Assembly (NCBI GenBank): GCA_000733915.1
Contig: JPOM01000001.1
Span: 1,426,001 to 1,490,000, forward strand
Length of the DNA stretch: 64,000 nucleotides
DNA from: Caulobacteraceae bacterium PMMR1
GTDB taxonomy: Bacteria; Pseudomonadota; Alphaproteobacteria; Caulobacterales; Caulobacteraceae
Direction: 5' to 3'
Made by a program: the position numbers and the translations under genes. Shown here piece by piece: positions 10,194 to 19,164 of this stretch. The number at the start of each line of letters is the position of its first letter. Position 1 is the first letter of the stretch. The notes under the pieces are model-generated. The model was not told where the DNA came from and did not search any database. It saw nothing but the letters and a program-made list of their open reading frames with translations.

Positions 10194-10658
10194 TTGGAAG
10201 AGACGAACAGCGATGTTCTCGTGCTGACCGCAGAGATCGTGGCGGCCTACGTTGGCAACAACGCCCACGTGCCGGCGAGCGAAATACCGACGATCATACG
10301 CTCGGTGCGCGAGGCCCTGCTCGAGAAGCCGGCCTCTCAGGCTCCCGCCGAAGCGCCTCCGCAGCCGAAAGCGACGCCAGCCCAGATTCGCAAGTCGATC
10401 ACGCCGGACGCCCTGATCTCGTTCCTGGACGGCAAGTCCTACAAGACCCTGACCCGCCACCTGTCGGCCAACGGGCTGACCATGGAGCAGTACCGCGAGC
10501 GCTTCGGCCTGCCGCGCGACTATCCGTCGGTGGCCCCCAACTATTCAGCCCGCCGCTCCGAACTCGCCAAGCAGCTCGGCCTGGGCGCGCGTCGGGCCGC
10601 TGCCGCGGCCGAAAAGAAGAGCGCCGGCGGACGGGGTCGCAAGGCCGCAGCAGAATAA
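10194..10658 (+). CDS. MucR/Ros-family transcriptional regulator with degenerate zinc finger
   Basis: MucR/Ros proteins are nucleoid-associated regulators that in Caulobacterales help set cell-cycle gene expression. The body matches the family: LTAEIVAAYVGNNAHVPASEIP near the N-terminus, then KSITPDALISF, the finger helix KTLTRHLSANGLT, QYRERFGLPRDYP and SVAPNYSARRSELAKQLGLG, ending in a basic Ala/Lys tail. The finger cysteine expected before the DGK turn is absent, and the second metal histidine region reads ANGLT, so zinc binding is doubtful. I chose TTG at 10194 (EETNSDVLVL), with GGAGAG just upstream, over a TTG 60 bases earlier. The 154 residues fit the family length. Confidence 0.85.
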   Translation: MEETNSDVLVLTAEIVAAYVGNNAHVPASEIPTIIRSVREALLEKPASQAPAEAPPQPKATPAQIRKSITPDALISFLDGKSYKTLTRHLSANGLTMEQYRERFGLPRDYPSVAPNYSARRSELAKQLGLGARRAAAAAEKKSAGGRGRKAAAE

Positions 10659-10701
10659 GGCCGATCCGCGTTTCGAGCGTGCCGGAGACGCTATGTACAA
10701 G

Positions 10702-10736
10702 AGCCCTCTCCCGCCCGCGGGGGAGGGCTTTTGCTT
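10702..10736 (+). terminator. Rho-independent terminator after the MucR gene
   Basis: AGCCCTC (10702-10708) pairs with GAGGGCT (10723-10729) and the stem extends inward through CCC/GGG pairs to about 12 bp with a four-base loop. It is followed directly by TTTTGCTT. It lies 44 bases after the MucR stop. Confidence 0.8.
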
Positions 10737-10757
10737 GCCCGTCGCCTCGGGGATTGC

Positions 10758-11546
10758 TCAGCTCAGGCGACCGGGCGCCACGGGGTGGGAGCTCGACAGG
10801 CCGCCGTCGACGGCGATGGCCTGACCATTGACATAGCTCGCGTGGTCCGACGCCAGGAACGCGACGACCTCGGCGATCTCCTCGGGAGCGGCGGCGCGCC
10901 GCAGCGGGTTGAGCTGGCCGATCTTGCCTTCAGAGCCGCGCTGGCGGGCGTAGTCGAACATCGGCTGGGTCATGCCGGTCTCGGTCAGCCCCGGGCAGAC
11001 GGCGTTCACGCGGATGCCCGTTCCCGCGAGCTGGTTGGCGGCGGTCTGGACGAGGCTGATCACGCCCGCCTTGGACGCCGAATAGGGCGAGCCGCCCGCG
11101 CCTGAGCGCAGGCCCGCGACGCTGGCGGTGCAGATGATCGCGCCGCCCCGCCCCCGCGCCGTCATGCGTCGCGCCCCGCCCTGCAGGGCCAGGAAGACAC
11201 CGATCAGATTGACGCGCAGCACTTCGGCCCACAGCTCCTCGGAGAGCTCCAGCAACGGCGTGAGGCCGCCCGAGACGCCGGCGTTGGCGAACACCACGTC
11301 CAGCCCGCCGTGGCGGCCCTCGGCCAGGTCGAGCGCCTGCTCGATGACCGCGCGAGTGGCGACGTCGCCGACGACCGCCTCAGCCTCGCCGCCCTTGGCC
11401 CGCACGGCCTCAGCCGTCGCCTGCACGTCCGCTGCGCGGTCGGCCAGGACCAGGCGGGCGCCGCGCTCGGCGAAGATCAGGGCCGCGGCGCGTCCTATGC
11501 CGCTCGCCGCCCCGGTGATGACGGCGGACTTGCCGTGCAGGCTCAT
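10758..11546 (-). CDS. Short-chain dehydrogenase/reductase (SDR family)
   Basis: A 262-residue classical SDR: nucleotide-binding [13 protein letters not shown] motif ([10 protein letters not shown]), active-site Ser in ICTASVAGL, Tyr-x3-Lys in SPYSASKAG and the C-terminal [10 protein letters not shown]. This predicts NAD(P)-dependent oxidation or reduction of a hydroxyl/keto group, with the substrate not readable from sequence. ATG at 11546 has AGAAGGA upstream. An open frame extends further upstream but lacks SDR character. It lies 13 bases after a GPH transporter gene and near a thiolase, suggesting a catabolic operon that imports and degrades one compound. Confidence 0.92.
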   Translation of the reverse strand: MSLHGKSAVITGAASGIGRAAALIFAERGARLVLADRAADVQATAEAVRAKGGEAEAVVGDVATRAVIEQALDLAEGRHGGLDVVFANAGVSGGLTPLLELSEELWAEVLRVNLIGVFLALQGGARRMTARGRGGAIICTASVAGLRSGAGGSPYSASKAGVISLVQTAANQLAGTGIRVNAVCPGLTETGMTQPMFDYARQRGSEGKIGQLNPLRRAAAPEEIAEVVAFLASDHASYVNGQAIAVDGGLSSSHPVAPGRLS

Positions 11547-11559
11547 GCTGACGTCCTTC

Positions 11560-13026
11560 TCAGGCTTCGGGGATGATCGGGAGCTGGCCGCTCGCGGCCA
11601 GGCGCGCGAGATTGGCCTCGTGCGCCCGCCGGTCGATGCGATAGCCGAGCAGGCAGACCATGGCGACCACATAGAGACCGCTCACGACGGGCAAGTAGAG
11701 CAGGATCAGGCGGCGGAGCACCTCCGGATCGACGGCCCGGGGATCGAGCGCCGTTCCCGCCTTGGCCGGAAATCCCGCGCCCGCCAGGATCAGGCCCGAG
11801 ATCAGCACGCCGAACCCCGAGACCGCCTTGGACACGAAGGCGCTGGAGGCGAAGAACAGGCCTTCCGAGCGCCGGCCGGTGCGCAGCTGGCTGTCCTCCA
11901 CCAGGTCCGCGATCATGGAGTTGGTCAGGATCGAGGTCGCGATCATAGGCGAAAGGCCGACGAGGCTGAACCCGACCAGGAGCGGAAACAGCCACGGGCT
12001 CCCGTTCTCTGGGAAGACGCCGGACAGCCGTCCGACCAGGGGCGCGCTCACGATCGCCAGCCCGGCCAGGAACAGCACGATGGCCGAGCGCTTCTTGTCC
12101 TCTCCGGAGGCGGCGCGGGCGATCATCACGCCCAAGCCCGCCGCCAGCAGGTTCACGACCGCGAAGATCGAGATCTGCGCCGTCGAGAGCCGCCAGACGT
12201 AGGTATAGAAATAGAGGTTCATCGAGAACGCCACGCCCGTGGCCATGGCGGAGAACAGGTTTGACGCCAGGAGCACGGCGAAGGAGCCGTGTCGCAGGGT
12301 CTCAGCCATCTCGCTTACGTACCGCCTGAGGCCGCCGCCAGGACGCTTCTCCGGCTTGCTGAAGGTCGGGATCAGGCGGTGGGTGCCGAGCGCGGAGACT
12401 AGGATCGAGATGGTCATCACCACGCCGGCGATCAGGCCGTAGCGCGCGTACCCCTCCGCGTTCAGCTGGCCCACGGCGTGGCCGGCCTGCGGCTTGAGCA
12501 GAACCGCAAAGGCCAGGAAATACATGGCGAGCCCGCCCAGCCAGGCGAAGAACACCCTGAGGCCCAAGAGGCTCGTGCGCTCGGCGTAGTCGACGGTCAG
12601 CTCCGGCGCCAGCGCCGAACTCGGGGCCTCGTAGAGGCTGATCAGGCTGCGCACGCCGATGGCGGTGGCGACCAGATACCAGAACTTGCCCGCCTCGCTG
12701 GCGTCGAACGGCGGCCGCCAGAGCAGCAGGTAGGCGGCGCCGAGCGGCAAGGCCGTGGCGTACATCAGCGGATGCCGTCGCCCCCAGGGCGTACGCAGCC
12801 CGTCGGAGAATTGGCCGATGATCGGGTCCAGCACCGCGTCGGCGGCCAGTGCGATCAGGATCGCCAGCCCGCTCAGCTCCGGCCGGAGCCCCACGACCTG
12901 ATTGTAGAAAAGCAGGAGAAAGGTCTGGAAGCCGTTGTCCTTCACCCCGAAGGCGATCGACCCAAAGCCATAGAACAGGCGCGTGAGCGGGCCCGCCCGC
13001 GGCGCAAGCCCTCCCGCGCTCGTCAC
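11560..13026 (-). CDS. MFS transporter of the GPH (glycoside-pentoside-hexuronide) type
   Basis: A 488-residue membrane protein with about 12 hydrophobic segments and the MFS_2 signature at the N-terminus (LFYGFGSIAFGVKDNGFQTF, FYNQVVGLRP, AADAVLDPIIGQFSDGLRT, GRRHPLMYATALPLGAAY). GPH carriers are sodium- or proton-coupled symporters for sugars, and some alphaproteobacterial members sit with fatty-acid or steroid degradation genes. The start is GTG at 13026. It lies between a thiolase (28 bases upstream) and an SDR (13 bases downstream), so the three are probably one transcript. The substrate may be a small organic acid or lipid-like compound instead of a sugar. Confidence 0.88.
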   Translation of the reverse strand: MTSAGGLAPRAGPLTRLFYGFGSIAFGVKDNGFQTFLLLFYNQVVGLRPELSGLAILIALAADAVLDPIIGQFSDGLRTPWGRRHPLMYATALPLGAAYLLLWRPPFDASEAGKFWYLVATAIGVRSLISLYEAPSSALAPELTVDYAERTSLLGLRVFFAWLGGLAMYFLAFAVLLKPQAGHAVGQLNAEGYARYGLIAGVVMTISILVSALGTHRLIPTFSKPEKRPGGGLRRYVSEMAETLRHGSFAVLLASNLFSAMATGVAFSMNLYFYTYVWRLSTAQISIFAVVNLLAAGLGVMIARAASGEDKKRSAIVLFLAGLAIVSAPLVGRLSGVFPENGSPWLFPLLVGFSLVGLSPMIATSILTNSMIADLVEDSQLRTGRRSEGLFFASSAFVSKAVSGFGVLISGLILAGAGFPAKAGTALDPRAVDPEVLRRLILLYLPVVSGLYVVAMVCLLGYRIDRRAHEANLARLAASGQLPIIPEA

Positions 13027-13054
13027 GCCTGGCCCTCCCCCCGCCGGTTCGGGC

Positions 13055-14293
13055 TCAGAGCCGCTCGATGATGATCGCCGGCGCCATGCCGCCGGCGGCG
13101 CACATGGTGACCAGGCCGCGCTTCAAGTCGCGACGCTCGAGTTCGTCCAGCATGGTCCCGATCAGGATCGAGCCGGTCGCCCCGATCGGATGGCCGAGCG
13201 CTATCGCACCGCCGTTAACGTTCACCTTCTCCCGGTCGAGCTCAAGGTCCCGGATGAACTTCTCGGCCACGACCGCGAAGGCCTCGTTGATCTCCCAGAG
13301 GTCGATGTCGTCCTTGGTCAGCCCCGCCTTGGCCAGCACCTTCTTCGCGGCGGGGACGGGCGCGTTCAGCATCAGCGTCGGGCTGTCGCCGACATTGGCC
13401 ATGGCCACCACGCGGGCGCGGGGCTTCAGTCCGTTCCTGCGCGCGTAGTCCGGGGAGGCCAGCAGCACGGCCGCGGCCCCGTCCACGACGCCCGACGAGT
13501 TGCCGGCATGGTGGATGTGCCTGATCTTCAGGTCCGGATAGACCTGCCGGATCAGGCCGCCGTAGGTCGTGCCCTGCTCGTCCAGGGGAAACTCGGCCAT
13601 GGCCTCGAACGAGGGCTTCAGCGCCGCCAGGCCCTCCAGCGTCGTCTGGGGCCGGGGAAACTCTTCGCGGTCGAGCGCCAGGCGGCCGTCCTCGTGGTGC
13701 ACAGGCACCAGGCTCTTGTCGAAGGCGCCCTCGGCCAGCGCCTTGGCCGCGCGCTGCTGGCTGACGTAGGCGAGCTCGTCGGCGGCCTCGCGGCTGATCC
13801 CTTCCAGGGTCGCGATGGCGTCCGCGCAGACGCCCTGGTGCGACTGGGGATGGCGCGCCCGCAGACGCAGGTTGCCGGCGTCCATAAAGGGCGGGTTCTT
13901 CGGGTCGGCGGTCGAGGACGTATAGCTCATCATCTCCGTGCCGCCGGCGATGACGAGGTCCTCCATGCCCGACATGATCTGGGCCGCGGCCATGTTCACG
14001 CTGGTGATGCCCGAGCCGCAGAAGCGGTCGAGGGTCACCCCCGAGGCGCGGATATCGTAGCCCGCGTCCAGCGCCGCCATGCGCCCGAGATCCGCGCCCT
14101 GCTTCCCGCGCTGGCTCGAGGTGCCCCAGATGATGTCGTCGACCTCTTCGGTCTTCAGCGCGTTGCGCTCGGCGATCGCCTTCAGGACGCTGGCCGCGAG
14201 CTGCTGCGGATGGATGTCGGCGAGGGCCCCCTTGCCCACCTTGCCGATGCCCCGGGGCGTTCGGCAGGCGTCGATGATCAGGGCGTCAGGCAT
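13055..14293 (-). CDS. Acetyl-CoA C-acyltransferase (thiolase)
   Basis: Thiolases cleave or form 3-ketoacyl-CoA in beta-oxidation and related pathways. The 412-residue protein has the nucleophilic cysteine in LDRFCGSGITSVN (C92), the NEAFA block (INEAFAVVAEKF), GHPIGATGS (H368) and the second active-site cysteine in CAAGGMAPA (C398). Length and the insert around 140-180 fit the FadA/AtoB degradative group. It is probably the first gene of the thiolase-transporter-SDR run. Confidence 0.95.
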   Translation of the reverse strand: MPDALIIDACRTPRGIGKVGKGALADIHPQQLAASVLKAIAERNALKTEEVDDIIWGTSSQRGKQGADLGRMAALDAGYDIRASGVTLDRFCGSGITSVNMAAAQIMSGMEDLVIAGGTEMMSYTSSTADPKNPPFMDAGNLRLRARHPQSHQGVCADAIATLEGISREAADELAYVSQQRAAKALAEGAFDKSLVPVHHEDGRLALDREEFPRPQTTLEGLAALKPSFEAMAEFPLDEQGTTYGGLIRQVYPDLKIRHIHHAGNSSGVVDGAAAVLLASPDYARRNGLKPRARVVAMANVGDSPTLMLNAPVPAAKKVLAKAGLTKDDIDLWEINEAFAVVAEKFIRDLELDREKVNVNGGAIALGHPIGATGSILIGTMLDELERRDLKRGLVTMCAAGGMAPAIIIERL

Positions 14294-14418
14294 TGGCGGC
14301 TCCTCCCGTGGGCGCTCGAGGCGTGTGTTTGTTACCGCCGATCACAGACGCATGGCGTAGGGGAAGTCAAATGCTCTCGGCCTGCGCCTGCGCCGCCGTC
14401 GGGCGGGGGCGCGGGACC

Positions 14419-15036
14419 TCAGACCCCGGCGGAGGCGGCCTCGCGCTGGCGCATGCCGTCCGCCCAGCGGCGGACGTGTTCGGCGCTCTCGGGCGGCTGG
14501 AACTTCACCATGCGGGCGAAGTCCAGACCCGTGAAGGCCACGATATCGGCGATCGTCAACCGGTCCGCGGCGATGAAGGGACTCTCGGCCAAGCGACGGT
14601 CAAAGACCTTGATGGCGCGCTCTGCTTGGGCACGGTTCGCCTCCGCGATCTCCGGCACCTGCTGTTCGAGGGCCGCCAGCGCCGGGTGGCCGTGGCGGAC
14701 CGTCATCATCAGCGGGGTGGCCAGCAGCATCTCCGCCCGCCGGGTCCACATCTCGATGACCGCGGTCTCCTTCGGGTCGCGCCCGAAAAGGTTCGGCTCC
14801 GGATAGAGCGCCTCCAGGTAGCGGCAGATCGCCAGGGACTCGGTGATGGCGGAGCCGTCGTCCAGTTCCAGCGCCGGCACGTTCGGCAGGCCCGCCTTGG
14901 CGAGGTAATCCGGCGTGCGATGTTCGCCGGCGAAGATGTTCACCTCCACGATCTCGATGTCGCTGATGCCCTTTTCGGCCATGAACCAGCGGACACGGCG
15001 AGGGTTGGGGGCGCGGCGGCTGTCGTAGAGTTTCAT
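14419..15036 (-). CDS. Glutathione S-transferase family protein
   Basis: A 205-residue GST. The N-terminal thioredoxin-like domain (1-80) begins MKLYDSRRAPNPRRVRWF and has the cis-proline block LPNVPALELDDGSAITESLA, whose SES/TES turn binds the glutathione gamma-glutamyl group. The C-terminal helical domain has the conserved SPFIAADRLTIADIVAF block. The first-strand catalytic position (S/P around residues 6-12) suggests a serine-type or beta-like GST. Its start lies 32 bases downstream of the nucleoside transporter stop in the same direction. Confidence 0.93.
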   Translation of the reverse strand: MKLYDSRRAPNPRRVRWFMAEKGISDIEIVEVNIFAGEHRTPDYLAKAGLPNVPALELDDGSAITESLAICRYLEALYPEPNLFGRDPKETAVIEMWTRRAEMLLATPLMMTVRHGHPALAALEQQVPEIAEANRAQAERAIKVFDRRLAESPFIAADRLTIADIVAFTGLDFARMVKFQPPESAEHVRRWADGMRQREAASAGV

Positions 15037-15068
15037 GGGGCCATCCTCACGGGGCTTCTGGCGGAGGC

Positions 15069-16355
15069 TCAGGATGCGCGGAAGAGAGCGGCCGGCAAAG
15101 CCCCGATCACCGAGGCCGTCATGCAGGTCGCCAGGAAGCCGGCCAACAGCGCTCGCCAGCCCAGGCCCAGGATCTCACGCCGTCGCGACGGCACGAGCGT
15201 TGAGAAGCCCGACACGGTGATGCCCACCGAAGCGACGTTGGCGAAGCCGCACAGCGCATAGGTCATGATCATGCGGGTGCGTTCGGAAAGCTCGCCGGGC
15301 GGGATCTTGCCCAGGTCCAGGAAGGCGGAGAACTCGGTCAGCACCAGCTTCACGCCGAGCAGGCCCCCGGCCTTGCCCGCCTCGCCCCAGGGCACGCCCA
15401 GGGACCAGGCCACCGGCGCGAAGACCGCGCCCAGCAGACGCTCCAGCGTGATCGGCTGGCCGTCCCAGGCGGGCAGCACGCTCAGCATCCGATCGACCAG
15501 GGCGACCAGGGCCACGAACACGATCAGGGTCGCCGCGACGTTCAGAAGCACGGTCAGGCCGTCGCCGGTCCCGCGGATCACCGCGTCGATGGCGCTGTCG
15601 TAGCGGCGCTCGTCCTCCTCCAGCGGGGCGTCGCCGATGCGCTCCTCCGCCTGGGCCGGGACCAGGATGCGCGCCAGCAAGACGCCCGCCGGCGCGGAGA
15701 TGATCGAGGCGGTCAGCACGTGGGCGGCGGCGTTGGGCAGGCTCGCCTTCAGGATCGCCGCATAGGCCACCATGGTGGACCCGGATACGCAGCTCAGCCC
15801 CACCGCCATCAGCATGAACAGCTCCGAGCGCGAGAGCTTGTCGAGATAGGCGCGGATGAAGATCGGACCCTCCACCTGGCCCATGAAGATGGTGGCCGCG
15901 GTGGCGAGCGCCGGCGGGCCGCGCAGGTCCAGGGTCTTCTGGAACACGAAGCCGAACGCGCGGGTGATCCACTTCAGCACGCGCCAGTGCCAGAGCAGGG
16001 CCGAAAGGGCGCAGATCAGCAGGATGACCGGCAGGACGCGGAAGGCGAAGATGAAAAGCGGCTGGCCGTCGACGGGCATGTAGGGCGGAACGCCCGCCCC
16101 GCTGAGGAAGCCGAACACGAAGCCGGTGCCCGCCTGGGCGCTGGCGGAGAGCGCGTCCACGGCGCCGTTGACGCCCTCCAACGCGGCCCGCGCCTGGGGC
16201 AGGCCGAACAGCAGCAGGACCAGCCCCACCTGCACCGCCACCGAGGCGATGGCGAGCCGGAGCGGAAAGCGCGCCCGGGCCTCCGACAGAGCCCAGCACA
16301 GGCCCATAGCCAGGACGAGCCCCGCCAGACTCTGCAGATTCTCCGCCTGGATCAT
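15069..16355 (-). CDS. Concentrative nucleoside transporter (NupC/CNT family)
   Basis: A 428-residue inner-membrane symporter for nucleosides. Typical CNT blocks are visible: FVFGFLSGAG, FIFAFRVLPVILLICALSA, TIFMGQVEGPIFIRAYL (QxEAP-like QVEGP motif), ELFMLMAVGLSCVSGSTMVA, KLVLTEFSAFLDLG and TYALCGFANVASVGITVSG. Multiple hydrophobic segments cover most of the chain. The ATG at 16355 gives an N-terminal membrane segment starting AENLQSLAGLVLAMGLCW. It is divergent from ligD across about 120 bp. Confidence 0.94.
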   Translation of the reverse strand: MIQAENLQSLAGLVLAMGLCWALSEARARFPLRLAIASVAVQVGLVLLLFGLPQARAALEGVNGAVDALSASAQAGTGFVFGFLSGAGVPPYMPVDGQPLFIFAFRVLPVILLICALSALLWHWRVLKWITRAFGFVFQKTLDLRGPPALATAATIFMGQVEGPIFIRAYLDKLSRSELFMLMAVGLSCVSGSTMVAYAAILKASLPNAAAHVLTASIISAPAGVLLARILVPAQAEERIGDAPLEEDERRYDSAIDAVIRGTGDGLTVLLNVAATLIVFVALVALVDRMLSVLPAWDGQPITLERLLGAVFAPVAWSLGVPWGEAGKAGGLLGVKLVLTEFSAFLDLGKIPPGELSERTRMIMTYALCGFANVASVGITVSGFSTLVPSRRREILGLGWRALLAGFLATCMTASVIGALPAALFRAS

Positions 16356-16477
16356 GCGGCTGCCCCCGAACGCGGGCCGTAGCAGCATGCGTGCGGGGTC
16401 AAGCGCAAGCGTCCGACCCGTGACGAATGGCGCAGGACCGGCGCGGAACCGCACCCGACCTCCGCAATTGTGCCGGC

Positions 16478-19164
16478 ATGGCGGACAAGCTCGCCCCTTA
16501 CCGCGCCAAGCGCGACTTCGCCGTTACCGCCGAGCCCTCCGGCGCCCGCGCCGTGGCCCCTGCGCCGCGCCTGCGCTTCGTGATCCAGAAGCATGCGGCG
16601 ACGCGCCTGCACTACGACTTCCGCCTGGAGTGGGCGGGCGTGCTGAAGTCCTGGGCGGTCACGAAAGGCCCCTCGCTCGATCCCCACGACCGCCGGCTAG
16701 CGGTCGAGGTCGAGGACCACCCGCTCGACTACGGCGACTTCGAGGGAACCATTCCCAAGGGCCAGTATGGCGGCGGCACGGTGATGCTGTGGGACCGCGG
16801 CTACTGGGCGCCTGAGCCTGGCACGACGGTGGAAGCCGGATTGGCCAAGGGCGATCTGAAGCTCGTGCTGGAGGGCGAGCGTCTTCACGGGTCCTGGGTG
16901 CTGGTCCGCATGAAGCACGACCGAGAGGCGCGCGGCTCGCCGCGGACCAACTGGCTGCTGATCAAGCACCACGACGGCTACGCCCGCGAGGGCGACGGCG
17001 ACGCCGCCGTGCGCGAGTTCACGACCTCGGTGGCGTCGGGCCGCTCGATGGAGGAGATCGCGACGGGCCAGGGGCGCGGGCCCTCGCCCTTCATCACCGC
17101 CCCCGCCGCGGGCCGGGCCAAACGCGCCGCCGCCGACGCGGTCTGGCGCTCGCGCGGGAATCCGGAGGCCTCCGCCGAGGCCGCCACGCCGCCGCGCGAT
17201 CCGCCCCTGCCCGCCCGCCCGCACCCGCCAGGACGCCCCGCGCCAAGGCCGCGAAGGGCGCCCCCGCCCGCGCCATCCCCGACTTCGTCGAGCCTCAGCT
17301 CGCCAGCTCCACGCCCCACGCGCCGACGGGCGGGGACTGGGTGCACGAGATCAAGTTCGACGGCTATCGCCTGCAGCTCCGGGTCGAGGGCGGCCGGGCG
17401 ACCTTACGCACCCGCAAGGGGCTGGACTGGACGCATCGCTTTCCGGAGATCGCGGCGGACGGCGCGCGCCTGCCCGACTGCCTCATCGACGGGGAGGCGG
17501 TCGCGCTGGACGCGGACGGGGCGCCGGACTTCGCCGGGCTGCAGGCGGCCCTGTCGTCAAGCCGGACGGCCGATCTTGTCTTCTTTGCCTTCGATCTCCT
17601 GTTCGCCGCAGGCGAGGACCTGCGCGAGCTGCCGCTGCTGGAGCGCAAAGCGCGGCTGAGGTCGCTGCTGGAGGCCGATCACAGCCCGCGCCTCCGCTAT
17701 GTGGAGCATTTCGAAACCGGCGGCGACGCCGTGCTGAGCTCCGCCTGCCGCATGCACCTGGAAGGCATCGTCTCCAAGCGCCGCGACGCCCCCTATCGCT
17801 CCGGACGCCAGGAGAGCTGGCTGAAGGCCAAGTGCCGGGGCGGCCAGGAGGTGGTGATCATCGGCTGGACCAGCGAGCCGTCCAAGCCCTTCCGGTCCCT
17901 GCTCGCGGCGGTGAACCGGGACGGCGGGCTCGTGCCCGTGGGCAGGATCGGAACGGGCTTCAGCCGCACCGTCGTCGAGACGCTTCTGCCCAGGCTCCAG
18001 GCGCTGGAGACGCAGGCGTGCCCGATCGCCGGCCCCACCGCTCCGCGCAAGACGGCCGGGGTGCACTGGGTGAAGCCCGTGCTGGTCGCAGAGATCGAGA
18101 GCGAGGGCTTCACCGGCGCAGGGCAGCTTCGCCAGGCCAGCTTCAAGGGCCTGCGCGAGGACAAGCCGGCCGAGGAGGTGGTGCAGGAGACGCCCGATGC
18201 CCCCCGCGCCGACCCTGAGCCGCGCGCCGCTCCCGCGCCCAAGCCGGCCGCTCGGCCGAAGGGCGCGGAGGTCGTGCAGGGCGTCGCCATCAGCCATCCC
18301 GAAAAGGCGCTTTGGCCGGAGGAGGACCCGCCGATCACCAAGCTCGAGCTGGCGCGCTACTACGAGACCGTCGCTCCGCTCATGCTGCCGCACATCGCCG
18401 GGCGGCCCTGTTCGCTGATCCGCGCGCCGGACGCCGTGAATGGGGAGCGGTTCTTCCAACGCCATGCCGCCCGGGGGACCTCGGCGCTGCTGACCGTCGT
18501 GCAGGTGTTCGGCGATCGCCAGCCCTATCTCCAGATCGACCGGCCCGAGGCCCTAGTCGCCGTCGCCCAGACCGGGACGGTGGAGCTGCACCCCTGGAAC
18601 TGCCTGCCGGGCCAGCCCGAGGTCCCGGGGCGCTTCGTCTTCGACCTCGACCCCGCCCCCGACGTGCCCTTCGAGCGGGTGATCGAGGCCGCGAAGGAGG
18701 TGCGCGAGCGGCTGGAGGCGCTGGGCCTCGTCGCCTTCTGCAAGACGACCGGCGGAAAGGGGCTGCACGTGGTGACCCCGATCTCTCCCGACCCGACGCT
18801 GACCTGGCCCGAGGCCAAGGCCTTCGCCCGCGCATTCTGCGACGCCATGGCGGCCGACAGCCCCGAACTCTACCTGACCAACATGGCCAAGGCGAAGCGC
18901 ACCGGCCGCATCTTCCTGGACTACCTGCGCAACGACCGCATGGCGACGGCGGTCGCGCCCTTCTCGCCGCGGGGGCGGCCCGCCGCGCCGGTCTCCTGGC
19001 CCTTGACCTGGACGCAGGTGAAGCGCAGCCTGGACCCGCTCGCGTTCACGGTGCGCACGGTCCCGAAGCTCCTGCCCAAGCTGAAGGCGTGGGCGGAGTA
19101 CGACAAGGCCGCCCGGCCGCTGCGCCCCGCCCTGGAGCGGCTCGGCGGCAGGCGCGCGGCTTAG
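16478..19164 (+). pseudogene. ligD: ATP-dependent DNA ligase D (PE-LIG-POL), interrupted by a single-base deletion
   Basis: LigD with Ku carries out bacterial non-homologous end joining. Domain order is 3'-phosphoesterase (residues 1-190: RFVIQKHAATRLHYDFRLEW, VTKGPSLDP, GQYGGGTVMLWDRG), a Pro/Ala linker, ligase (PDFVEPQLA, motif [32 protein letters not shown]) and C-terminal primase/polymerase ([32 protein letters not shown]). The first part reads in one frame to about 17155 and the second in another from about 17200. One added base in the C-rich linker near 17200-17226 restores an 895-residue protein. No ku gene is in the window. The stop overlaps that of convergent pheT. Confidence 0.88.

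Noticed and set aside
16446-16460. SOS-box-like GAAC-N7-GACC before ligD
   Set aside because: The second half has one mismatch (GACC), and GC-rich chance matches are frequent. The perfect site at 60001 is far stronger.
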